Position numbers and translations under genes: made by a program. This document shows positions 1 to 5,576 of a stretch of 5,576 nt of DNA, one piece after another; position 1 is the stretch's first letter; the number at the start of each line of letters is the position of its first letter. The stretch spans positions 1-5,576 of the forward strand of contig SIAL01000247.1 of assembly GCA_009691815.1 (NCBI GenBank). Direction: 5' to 3'. The notes under the pieces are model-generated. The model searched no databases and was not told the DNA's origin. It was given only the letters and a program-made list of their open reading frames with translations. Origin of the DNA: Gemmataceae bacterium (lineage in GTDB: Bacteria; Planctomycetota; Planctomycetia; Gemmatales; Gemmataceae).

Positions 1-365
1 ACATAGCCCACAAAGCGGCCCCCCAGCACCGACAAAACCAAACCATGCAGGTTGATCCCGGCCATCTCCCAAGCCTGGGTCAGTTTTCCGCTTAGGCCAG
101 CCTTGTCGTCCCCCTCAAGCCGCATGACCGTGGGTTCCGCCACCTCCCTCATCCCGGAGGCCTTGGCGGCGGTGATTTCCGCCGCATGGCGAAGCGGGGC
201 GACATAGAGGTCTCCCACCCCTTGTTTGGTCGCAGAGCGTTGGCTGTAGACATATTCCAAATGGGCACCAGCCCCGGCCAACACTTTTAACAAACCTCCA
301 ACACCGCCCGGTTTGTCCTCAACTTCTGTGTGGTAGACATGGACCCGTTGCATCTTGAAGCTCAT
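1..365 (-). CDS. Tandem ACT-domain protein, partial (3' end beyond the window)
   Basis: This frame is open from an ATG at 365 to the window edge, giving 121 codons plus part of another; the stop lies outside. The product starts MSFKMQRVHVYHTEVEDKPG. Residues about 6-60 look like a first ACT domain: beta strand, the loop with D18-K-P-G, then a helix (GVGGLLKVLAGAGAHLEYVY). A second ACT unit begins near residue 80 (VMRLEGDDKAGLSGKLTQAW, then MAGINLHGL). ACT domains bind amino acids or other small ligands and usually act as regulatory or sensor modules. No catalytic domain is visible, which fits the small stand-alone two-ACT proteins found in many bacteria, though a C-terminal extension cannot be excluded. 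The start at 365 is preferred over an in-frame ATG at 353 because GGAG sits six bases upstream (372-375). It has its own promoter and lies 84 bases after oleD on the same strand. Ligand and partner are unknown. Confidence 0.72.
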   Translation of the reverse strand, partial: MSFKMQRVHVYHTEVEDKPGGVGGLLKVLAGAGAHLEYVYSQRSATKQGVGDLYVAPLRHAAEITAAKASGMREVAEPTVMRLEGDDKAGLSGKLTQAWEMAGINLHGLVLSVLGGRFVGY

Positions 366-371
366 GACATG

Positions 372-375
372 CTCC
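372..375 (-). promoter_or_regulatory. Shine-Dalgarno site deciding the ACT gene start
   Basis: GGAG on the minus strand lies six bases before the ATG at 365. The alternative in-frame ATG at 353 has no comparable site, so 365 is the better start. Confidence 0.55.
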
Positions 376-406
376 AGGGAAAGGAAGTGGGGAAAGGTGA
401 ACTTTT

Positions 407-435
407 ATTCTATGCAAAGAAACGGGGCTATGCAA
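407..435 (-). promoter_or_regulatory. Putative sigma70-type promoter of the ACT-domain gene
   Basis: Read on the minus strand, TTGCAT (435-430) is followed by a 17-base spacer and TAGAAT (412-407). Each box matches the sigma70 consensus at 5 of 6 or 4 of 6 positions with ideal spacing. Transcription would start near 400, leaving a leader of about 35 bases with a GGAG ribosome site before the ATG at 365. It lies in the gap after oleD, so the ACT gene can be expressed independently of the ole operon. The octamer TTGCATAG occurs twice here (435-428 and 417-410), covering the -35 box and running into the -10 box. Confidence 0.5.
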
Positions 436-449
436 TTTGGAAAAAACCT

Positions 450-1481
450 TTAAGGACCAATCGAAAGGGTACAGGTGGCACCGAGTTCCTTTACCGAACG
501 CAAATGTTTGGTTAACCCCAATAGCCCCAATTCGATACCAACCTCCGGACGATAGCCCAGGTCCCGGCGAATGGCATCTAGGCAGAACCAATGCTCCGAA
601 GCAAGCTGGTCGACGACAAACCGGGTAAGGAGCGGTTCGGATTGTTGGTTGGTTAGGTTCGCCCAGCCCTCCCCCAGCATGGCCACCCACCCGGCGAAAG
701 TTCGGGACACAGACGGAATGGAAGGGTTGAGTCCCGCCGCCTCGAGGAAACGGGAAAAAAGATCTTTGATGGCCATCGGTTCGCCATTGGAAACGAAATA
801 GGCTTTGCCCGCGCAGGCCGCATTGGGGCCAAGCTGTTCCAACGCCAAGATATGAGCCAAAGCCGCATTTTCGACATGGGTCGTGTCGATAAGATTTGTT
901 CCCGGCCCAATGAGCCGAAGCGACCCGGCGATGGCCCGGGCCCAAAGCCTTGGCAGTAAATGCGGGTCGCCTGGCCCCCAAATCAGGTGAGGTCTAAGAG
1001 TAACCGTCCAGATCCCCTTGCCATTGGCCAAAAGCACCTCCTTCTCGGCCACCGCCTTAGTACGGCTATAGTGGGTCAAATAGGTATTTGGATAGGAAGC
1101 CTGTTCTTCGCTAAGGTTTGGGGCGTGATTGCCATCAAAAATCACGCTGGGGGAACTTGTATAAATGAGGCGGTCGACCTTGAACCTGTGGCAAGCGCGA
1201 AGAATACTCCTTGTCCCCTCGACATTGGTCAGTTCATATTGGGTACTGGGTCCCCAGACCCCGGTTTTTGCTGCGGTATGAATTACCGCATTTTGGTCTC
1301 GGATGGCAATTTCCACAGCAGCTGGATCGGTGACACACCCCCGGACTTGGTGAACCCCAAGGGCCAAAAGTTCCGGATGGGAATGCCGCGAAAGGCTGGT
1401 GGCAACATGGCCTTGCTTGACGAGGCGGCGCAGAATGGCCCGCCCCAAAAACCCATTGCCCCCCGTGACCAATACCCTCAT
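450..1481 (-). CDS. oleD: OleD, NAD(P)H-dependent 2-alkyl-3-oxoalkanoate reductase (extended SDR)
   Basis: This is a 343-residue extended short-chain dehydrogenase/reductase. The Rossmann nucleotide-binding motif TGGNGFLG is at residues 6-13 and the catalytic Tyr-Lys pair is Y138-x3-K142 (YSRTK), with candidate Ser at 109-110 (IYTSSPSV). HTAAKTGVWG at 68-77 and RPHLIWGPGD at 163-172 are typical of OleD and the sterol-dehydrogenase-like (3-beta-HSD) branch. In the Ole pathway this enzyme reduces the 2-alkyl-3-keto acid made by OleA to the 2-alkyl-3-hydroxy acid, using NADPH. The ATG overlaps the oleC stop as ATGA, and a GAGG site lies eight bases upstream inside oleC, which supports this start and translational coupling. 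It is the last ole gene; no convincing terminator hairpin follows its TAA. Family assignment alone would leave other SDR substrates possible, but the operon context makes OleD the clear choice. Confidence 0.93.
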   Translation of the reverse strand: MRVLVTGGNGFLGRAILRRLVKQGHVATSLSRHSHPELLALGVHQVRGCVTDPAAVEIAIRDQNAVIHTAAKTGVWGPSTQYELTNVEGTRSILRACHRFKVDRLIYTSSPSVIFDGNHAPNLSEEQASYPNTYLTHYSRTKAVAEKEVLLANGKGIWTVTLRPHLIWGPGDPHLLPRLWARAIAGSLRLIGPGTNLIDTTHVENAALAHILALEQLGPNAACAGKAYFVSNGEPMAIKDLFSRFLEAAGLNPSIPSVSRTFAGWVAMLGEGWANLTNQQSEPLLTRFVVDQLASEHWFCLDAIRRDLGYRPEVGIELGLLGLTKHLRSVKELGATCTLSIGP

Positions 1482-3142
1482 GGAAACAACCTCGCGGCCC
1501 GGACGGCCAACACTTCACGCTTGATCTTGGAATTATGGCGGATATCGACCGGAAAAGCACCCTCACAAAGAAATGTTGTGATGTTTGCCGCCTGGGGGTG
1601 ACTATCAGCCCGTTTTCGAAGTTGTGGTAAAAGCGCTTTCCATGCAATGTTCCCCTCGGGTTCAACCCACAGCACCGGGCGTTTCGCCCCCTCCGGTCCC
1701 ACACCGACAAGGGCAGTGCGCCTAACGCCTTCCATGCCGGTAAAAATCCCCTCAATGGCCTCGGTGAAGAGGGTTCCGTTTTTGGTTTCGACCCGTTGGG
1801 ATTTTCGTCCGCACATCCACAATCGGCCCGATTCGTCCAAATGGCCAAGGTCGCCCATGCGATGAAACAGGGCACCCTCCGGTCCGATGGTCTTGTGCAA
1901 AACCGTGAGGTCGGGTCGACCGAAATATTCGGTGGTGACCACTGGGCCGGAGACGGCGATTTCGCCAACCTCCCCCAGTTTTGCCAAATCGCCTAGGCCG
2001 AATTTCGGCATGGGCCTATCGGAGATCCGCACTATCCGCACCTGAATGCCCGGAATGGGCCGACCCACACAGACACCACTTCCCCGCAGGGTCTCCTCGG
2101 AAGTATCGCTCAGAATGGAGTGCCCGGAAATCGACGCCACGGGCAACGCTTCGGTCGCGCCATAGGGGGTGTGGACATCGGCGGTGGCGGAAAGGAGAGT
2201 TCGTGTCTTTTTGACAACATCATTTGGCACCGGGGCACCCGCCGAGACGATCCGCTTAAGGCTATCGAGGCGAACTCGGCGAGGAACCGCATAGTCGCAA
2301 AGCCTTCGTAACAGCGCCGGTGAACCGAAAAGGGTGGTGGCCTGGTAGGACTTGACCAGCTGGATTAGCATGGCGGGATCGACCTTGGCGGGTCTGGTGA
2401 AATCCATCACGGGAATGACTTCTCGCATACCCAGAGCCGGGCCAAATAGACCAAACAGGGGGAAAGTGGGGATGTCGATGTCGCCGGGCCCCATGCCGAA
2501 ATGGTCCCCCAAAAGGCGTAGCTGCGAAAAAAAGTGGTTGTGTGTATAAACGACACCTTTGGCCGGTCCGGTCGAACCCGAGGTGAAAAGAATCGCCGCC
2601 GGGGGGGAGAAGTCTCCGGCATATTCCAGCCTTGGAAGATCGGTTAATCGCTGGGCCGCCCCCGCCCGAAAAACCGTTTTGTATCCCACTCCCGCTCCGG
2701 GAAGAGAAGGACCAACCTGTACAGACCGAACTATTGTGGATTTTCCCCATCCCAATAGGAGTCTTGCAAACTGCGCTTTGGCGATGCCGATGAATCCGGA
2801 GGGCTTGGCCTGTTCCAGACAATGCCCCATGCCCCGAATGCCAAGGCCGGGATCGATCATAACCGGCGTGACTCCCAAGCGAAAAAGGCCAAAAATAAGG
2901 GCGAACGATTCGATGGAAGGGGGAACAAATAGGGCGACCCGATCCCCTGGGGCAAATCCGTATTGGGCCAAGCCCCGGGCTAGGACTGTGGCCAATTCAT
3001 TTAATTCGGAAAAGGTGACGGACCTTTCGCAACGCCTCACCCCAAAATGTTTGGGTTCGACAAGGGCGGGGAAAGCGGGCTGGGAAAGGGCCTGATAAGC
3101 CAAGGCGCCAACGATGTTCCCGTGGGTGCCTTCGAGGTTCAT
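1478..3142 (-). CDS. oleC: OleC, ATP-dependent beta-lactone synthetase (adenylate-forming enzyme)
   Basis: This is a 554-residue member of the acyl-CoA synthetase/NRPS adenylation/luciferase superfamily. Visible motifs in order are the ATP P-loop TSGSTGPAKG at 187-196, YGATE at 327-331, MGDLG with D431 at 429-433, the hinge region GRLWMCGRKSQR at 439-450, and the C-terminal lysine motif RHNSKIKRE at 535-543. The last matches the RHNxKIxRE form characteristic of OleC rather than the PRTxSGK form of ordinary acyl-CoA ligases. OleC activates the beta-hydroxy acid from OleD with ATP and closes it to a cis- or trans-beta-lactone; no CoA is used. Automatic annotation often calls it AMP-dependent ligase or fatty-acyl-CoA synthetase. 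The length is normal for the family. Its ATG overlaps the oleB stop as ATGA, with GGGA about eight bases upstream. It is not fused to oleB, unlike in many actinobacteria. Confidence 0.93.
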   Translation of the reverse strand: MNLEGTHGNIVGALAYQALSQPAFPALVEPKHFGVRRCERSVTFSELNELATVLARGLAQYGFAPGDRVALFVPPSIESFALIFGLFRLGVTPVMIDPGLGIRGMGHCLEQAKPSGFIGIAKAQFARLLLGWGKSTIVRSVQVGPSLPGAGVGYKTVFRAGAAQRLTDLPRLEYAGDFSPPAAILFTSGSTGPAKGVVYTHNHFFSQLRLLGDHFGMGPGDIDIPTFPLFGLFGPALGMREVIPVMDFTRPAKVDPAMLIQLVKSYQATTLFGSPALLRRLCDYAVPRRVRLDSLKRIVSAGAPVPNDVVKKTRTLLSATADVHTPYGATEALPVASISGHSILSDTSEETLRGSGVCVGRPIPGIQVRIVRISDRPMPKFGLGDLAKLGEVGEIAVSGPVVTTEYFGRPDLTVLHKTIGPEGALFHRMGDLGHLDESGRLWMCGRKSQRVETKNGTLFTEAIEGIFTGMEGVRRTALVGVGPEGAKRPVLWVEPEGNIAWKALLPQLRKRADSHPQAANITTFLCEGAFPVDIRHNSKIKREVLAVRAARLFP

Positions 3143-4068
3143 GCCACGGATCCCAACACGGATTCGTGGAGAAATTGGCGGATTTCTCCGGTGATGGCCT
3201 CCGGCTCATCCTCCAAGAGCCAATGCCCCGCCTTGGAGTAGGCAATTGGCCGAGCGTTACGGAAGTGCAATTGAAATTCATAAAGGTAATCGTCGTCGAA
3301 GACAAAATCCAATTGGCCCCACGGCAGCAGGATCGGTTTGTCCTTTAAGAGATAAAGGCCGTTTTGGGTTTCCACCATGGTCTGCCAGGACGGATGACTT
3401 TGGTTCAGCGGGATGTCATTGACAAACTCTTGAATGGATCGGCGCCGGGTCCAATTGTCATGAGGGGCAAGGTACGCCGCCGCCACCTCGGGAGCAAGGG
3501 GTTTGTGGGTGCCATAGCGAATGGCCCCACGCAAAAAAGCGTTTAAGCCTCGGGTGAGGAGTGGGCCGATGAGGGGAGCCCGGCACCAGCCGATGGTACG
3601 GGGCAACGACTTTTCTTTGGGCATGGGAAACCCGGCCGTGTTCATCAACACCATCGAGGCGACCCGGTCGGGGTTACGCACCGCCCAGGATGTCGCGATC
3701 ATTCCGCCCCAGTCGTGGGCCACAAGGGAGACTTTTTGGCCGGGCGCGACATGATCCACAAAGGCCCCAAAATCGGCCATGCGGCTGTCGAGGTTCCACC
3801 CATATTCTCCCTTGGGGGTCCCTGATTGGCCACAACCAAACTGGTCCATCGAAATCACCCGGATGCCTTCCCCGAGGCCCGTAAATAGGGGCCTAAAGAG
3901 GATAGACCAACTCGGATTGCCATGGAGGCAAATGACGGGATGGCCCTGACCCGCTTCGTACCAAGCGATCGGTGTTTGGTGACGAAGGAAATGTTTGGGG
4001 GTGGCCTTGAGAAGGGGATGGGCTCTGGGGACGGTGGGGTTCACGGGTCGGTTACCAGTCGATGCCAA
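3139..4068 (-). CDS. oleB: OleB, beta-lactone decarboxylase (haloalkane-dehalogenase-like alpha/beta hydrolase)
   Basis: This is an alpha/beta hydrolase of 309 residues from the TTG at 4068, or 301 from the GTG at 4044. Numbered from the TTG, the oxyanion-hole motif HGNPSW is at 49-54, the nucleophile is D119 in AHDWGG with W120 beside it, the acid is D254 in GQLDFVF, and the general base is H282 in AGHWLLED. This Asp-Asp-His arrangement is that of haloalkane dehalogenases, but next to oleA, oleC and oleD it marks OleB, which decarboxylates the beta-lactone to the final cis-olefin and CO2. The start is uncertain. TTG 4068 overlaps oleA by 17 bases; GTG 4044 lies seven bases after the oleA stop. 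Neither has a good Shine-Dalgarno site, so re-initiation by ribosomes finishing oleA is likely. The residues before about 25 are not conserved enough to decide. The TGA overlaps the oleC ATG by four bases. Confidence 0.92.
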   Translation of the reverse strand: MASTGNRPVNPTVPRAHPLLKATPKHFLRHQTPIAWYEAGQGHPVICLHGNPSWSILFRPLFTGLGEGIRVISMDQFGCGQSGTPKGEYGWNLDSRMADFGAFVDHVAPGQKVSLVAHDWGGMIATSWAVRNPDRVASMVLMNTAGFPMPKEKSLPRTIGWCRAPLIGPLLTRGLNAFLRGAIRYGTHKPLAPEVAAAYLAPHDNWTRRRSIQEFVNDIPLNQSHPSWQTMVETQNGLYLLKDKPILLPWGQLDFVFDDDYLYEFQLHFRNARPIAYSKAGHWLLEDEPEAITGEIRQFLHESVLGSVA

Positions 4069-5140
4069 GCATTAGACAATTGAGTCCGCTGCCGATGCCT
4101 AAAAAGCCGACGCGATCGCCGGGCTTGAGAAATCCGCGTTCCTCGGCAAGGGCCGCCGTCAGAGGGAGCGAAACGGTCCCAATGTTTCCCAGATAGGGGT
4201 AGGTGGAAAAGTCCTTGGCCCGGTCGATCCCAAGGGCCTTGAAGACCATGTCCCGATGGGGGGTGCCGACCTGATGGCAAATGACCTTGTCGATCAGGTC
4301 GCTGGCCCAGCCAAACTTGTGCAGGAAGTTGCGCCAATTTCTCAGGCCAAGGTCGACCCCGTGTTTGAGAACCGCCACAGAATCGGTAGACATGACCTGC
4401 CTGGCGAGGTTGAGCATATGCCCCATGGCCGCAGCCGGGGCCGTCGCCGCAAAATCAAACGCGGCGGGAGCAAGCCCCCATTTGCAAAGGCCGTGGTGTT
4501 GCGGAGCGGCTTGGGTTGTGCCCCCGATAAGTTTGCGACGATACTCTTTGCTGAAACTCCCATCCGTAACCAAGACCGCCACTGCGCCGGATCCCCCGGT
4601 AAGCGTGGCAAGGGACGACTTAAATGTCTCCATGTCCCGTTCGGTCATCATCTTTTGGATCATTGTGTCGATGATTTCGCGCGAGGTTTCGCAAGAAACC
4701 ACCAAACCCGCTCGAATTTGTCCCAATTCGACTCGGTTGGCGATGTCGATGATGCCATTGAGTACGCCAAGGCAGGCATTGGAGATGTCAAACACCGAAG
4801 CATTGGGGCTGACTCCCAGACCCGCTGCAACATAGCACGCCGAGGCGGGCTCGAAATTTTCCCGACAGACCGCGGCGTAAATCACCACCTCGATGTCTTC
4901 GGGTTTCACATTGGTTTTGGCGATAGCTTTCCGCGCCGCCTCCAACGCCCCTTGAGTCACCGAATAGCCCGGTTCCCAAAAGCGCCTTTCGGAAATCCCG
5001 GTCATCGCCTCCAGTTGCCCAGGAGGAATATGAAGTTCCTTGTACAGCGGCAACAACCGGTCCTCGAGCTCCGCCGTAGAAACGACTTGTTGGGGCAAGT
5101 GGTAGCCAAACGATTCGAGGTAGACCTTCGAGTAGCGCAT
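4052..5140 (-). CDS. oleA: OleA, acyl-CoA condensing enzyme (thiolase superfamily, KAS III-like)
   Basis: This 362-residue thiolase-fold protein starts the pathway by non-decarboxylative Claisen condensation of two fatty acyl-CoAs, giving a 2-alkyl-3-keto acid. By comparison with Xanthomonas OleA, the catalytic Cys is C123 (DISNACLG), the His is H289 (CHQVGTPH), the Asn is N319 (YLGNIGTVSLP), and the Glu that distinguishes OleA from FabH is E97 (ENFEPAS). TGISERRFW (47-55) and the C-terminal FLGIGSGLNCLM (347-358) are also typical. The N-terminus MRYSKVYLESFGYHL lines up with Shewanella-type OleA as I recall it, supporting the ATG at 5140; no earlier in-frame start exists before an upstream TAA. 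The protein is longer than the roughly 338-349 residues I recall for characterised homologues, owing to an Ala-rich stretch around 223-240. It is the first gene of the operon. The upstream GGGG is only a weak ribosome site. Confidence 0.95.
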   Translation of the reverse strand: MRYSKVYLESFGYHLPQQVVSTAELEDRLLPLYKELHIPPGQLEAMTGISERRFWEPGYSVTQGALEAARKAIAKTNVKPEDIEVVIYAAVCRENFEPASACYVAAGLGVSPNASVFDISNACLGVLNGIIDIANRVELGQIRAGLVVSCETSREIIDTMIQKMMTERDMETFKSSLATLTGGSGAVAVLVTDGSFSKEYRRKLIGGTTQAAPQHHGLCKWGLAPAAFDFAATAPAAAMGHMLNLARQVMSTDSVAVLKHGVDLGLRNWRNFLHKFGWASDLIDKVICHQVGTPHRDMVFKALGIDRAKDFSTYPYLGNIGTVSLPLTAALAEERGFLKPGDRVGFLGIGSGLNCLMLGIDW

Positions 5141-5323
5141 CCCGCCCCGAGATTGTAATGGGAGTATTTAAGTGCCAACAGACATCCTAAGGTCCCGCGC
5201 CCCTGTCTGGTAGGGTGCAAACGGGCCAATTCGCCGTAAACGCTTCGGGGATCATGACAACGGCGGTTGCCACGGTTTGCTTACCCTTGGCCTTTTCGAT
5301 CCTTTGCCAAAGGTAAACGGTTC
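5141..5323. other. Divergent intergenic region between oleA and the cyclase-like gene
   Basis: This 183-base stretch separates two divergently oriented genes and must hold their control regions. Besides the oleA promoter candidate I see only a short perfect inverted repeat, CCTTTG-C-CAAAGG (5301-5313), and a 20-codon plus-strand frame at 5254-5316 with a hydrophobic product (MTTAVATVCLPLAFSILCQR). Neither stands above what chance would give. No terminator or RNA gene is apparent. Confidence 0.5.
5152..5178 (-). promoter_or_regulatory. Candidate promoter of the ole operon, upstream of oleA
   Basis: On the minus strand, TTGGCA (5178-5173) and TACAAT (5157-5152) each match the sigma70 consensus at five of six positions, but the spacer is only 15 bases. 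Transcription would begin about five bases before the oleA ATG, implying a nearly leaderless mRNA, in keeping with the poor Shine-Dalgarno site there. No better pair was seen elsewhere in the intergenic region. This is a weak prediction. Confidence 0.3.
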
Positions 5324-5576
5324 ATGGATATTCCGGACGCGGGGAGGCGGACAATTAGAGAAAAGAAGTGCATCGTTTGTGTTTGTGTTTTCCGGGCCGG
5401 ACGCATAAGTTGGGATTTTGCGCTCCCTCAGGCGGCCAACGGCGCCAGTTTCCTCATCACCCCAGAGATCGTGCAGGCGTGGGAGAAAAAATACCGGCCA
5501 CTCGGACCCGGCGATGTGGTCCTTTTCAAAAGCGGTTACAGCGACCGCTATTACAAGCCGCTGGCCCTGGGTGGCG
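5324..5576 (+). CDS. Cyclase-family (kynurenine-formamidase-like) protein, partial at the window edge and possibly lacking its normal N-terminus
   Basis: The frame is open from 5258 (after a TGA at 5255) to the window edge; the first ATG is at 5324 with AAAGG ten bases upstream. From about 5450 the translation reads FLITPEIVQAWEKKYRPLG then PGDVVLFKSGYSDRYYKPLA. This closely resembles the region after the metal site in the cyclase family (Pfam cyclase; kynurenine formamidase and related Mn/Zn hydrolases), where ITPE...AWE...PGDVVLF.SGWSD is common. The preceding part (residues 1-35, MDIPDAGRRTIREKKCIVCV and following) does not look like the family. The metal-binding HxGTHxDxPxH motif, expected roughly 60-100 residues before this point, is absent from this frame and I did not find it in the other two plus frames. 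The gene may therefore be 5'-truncated or a pseudogene, or an atypical member. It diverges from oleA and no functional link to olefin synthesis is known. Family call moderate, integrity doubtful. Confidence 0.5.
   Translation, partial: MDIPDAGRRTIREKKCIVCVCVFRAGRISWDFALPQAANGASFLITPEIVQAWEKKYRPLGPGDVVLFKSGYSDRYYKPLALGG

Noticed and set aside
441..470. Possible intrinsic terminator after oleD (a T-run read on the minus strand at 446-441)
   Set aside because: The only pairing before the T-run is CCTT-A-AAGG, with a one-base centre, which cannot form a stable hairpin; the GC-rich stem is lacking.
319..981. Long minus-strand frame of 220 codons overlapping oleD
   Set aside because: It overlaps oleD in another frame on the same strand and has an unlikely composition (Pro, Arg, His, Cys, Trp rich) with no family signal.
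1234..1968. Minus-strand frame of 244 codons across the oleC/oleD junction
   Set aside because: It lies entirely within the coding sequences of two intact genes in another frame and has low-complexity, Pro/Ser/Arg-rich composition.
3139..4068. Haloalkane dehalogenase as the function of the alpha/beta hydrolase
   Set aside because: The Asp-Asp-His triad and HDWGG motif fit, but the overlap with oleA and oleC and the OleB-like sequence make beta-lactone decarboxylation the better assignment.
4256..5158. Long plus-strand open frame of 300 codons opposite oleA
   Set aside because: It is antisense to a well-supported oleA, shows no recognisable domain, and is rich in Arg/His/Gly as expected from the complement of a GC-rich gene.
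5301..5313. Perfect 6-base inverted repeat CCTTTG-C-CAAAGG as an operator
   Set aside because: A perfect 6-base repeat with one central base is expected about once by chance in a window of this size, and it does not overlap any promoter I can support.
5375..5391. Short GTTTGT tandem repeat
   Set aside because: Only two full copies plus a partial one are present, which is too short to be called a repeat feature.

Overview
The window holds a complete, compact four-gene operon on the minus strand for head-to-head long-chain olefin biosynthesis, in the order oleA, oleB, oleC, oleD (right to left, 5140 down to 450). All four products are recognisable by family signatures and keep their catalytic residues. 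OleA is a thiolase-fold acyl-CoA condensing enzyme, OleB an alpha/beta hydrolase acting as beta-lactone decarboxylase, OleC an adenylate-forming beta-lactone synthetase, and OleD an NAD(P)H-dependent 2-alkyl-3-oxoalkanoate reductase. The genes overlap by 17, 4 and 4 bases, so they are very probably one transcript with coupled translation. In the known pathway two fatty acyl-CoAs are condensed by OleA, the beta-keto acid is reduced by OleD, OleC closes the beta-hydroxy acid to a beta-lactone, and OleB removes CO2 to give a long internal cis-olefin.

Two partial genes flank the operon. On the left, on the same strand after an 84-base gap with its own good sigma70-type promoter, is the start of a small tandem ACT-domain protein (365 down to the window edge). 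On the right, divergent from oleA across a 183-base intergenic region, is a reading frame whose C-terminal part resembles the cyclase/kynurenine-formamidase-like metal hydrolase family. It lacks the expected N-terminal metal-binding half, so it may be a remnant or have a wrongly inferred start.

The organism is a bacterium with moderately GC-rich DNA, ATG/GTG/TTG starts and some clear Shine-Dalgarno sites. The unfused oleB and oleC exclude the fused oleBC layout typical of actinobacteria. OleA resembles my recollection of the Shewanella-type protein, but with an Ala-rich insertion. Ole operons of this four-gene type are known from gamma- and deltaproteobacteria, Planctomycetota and Verrucomicrobiota. 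The ACT and cyclase-like neighbours lean weakly towards the last two, but the sequence does not settle this. I see no RNA genes, CRISPR arrays, insertion sequences or convincing intrinsic terminators.
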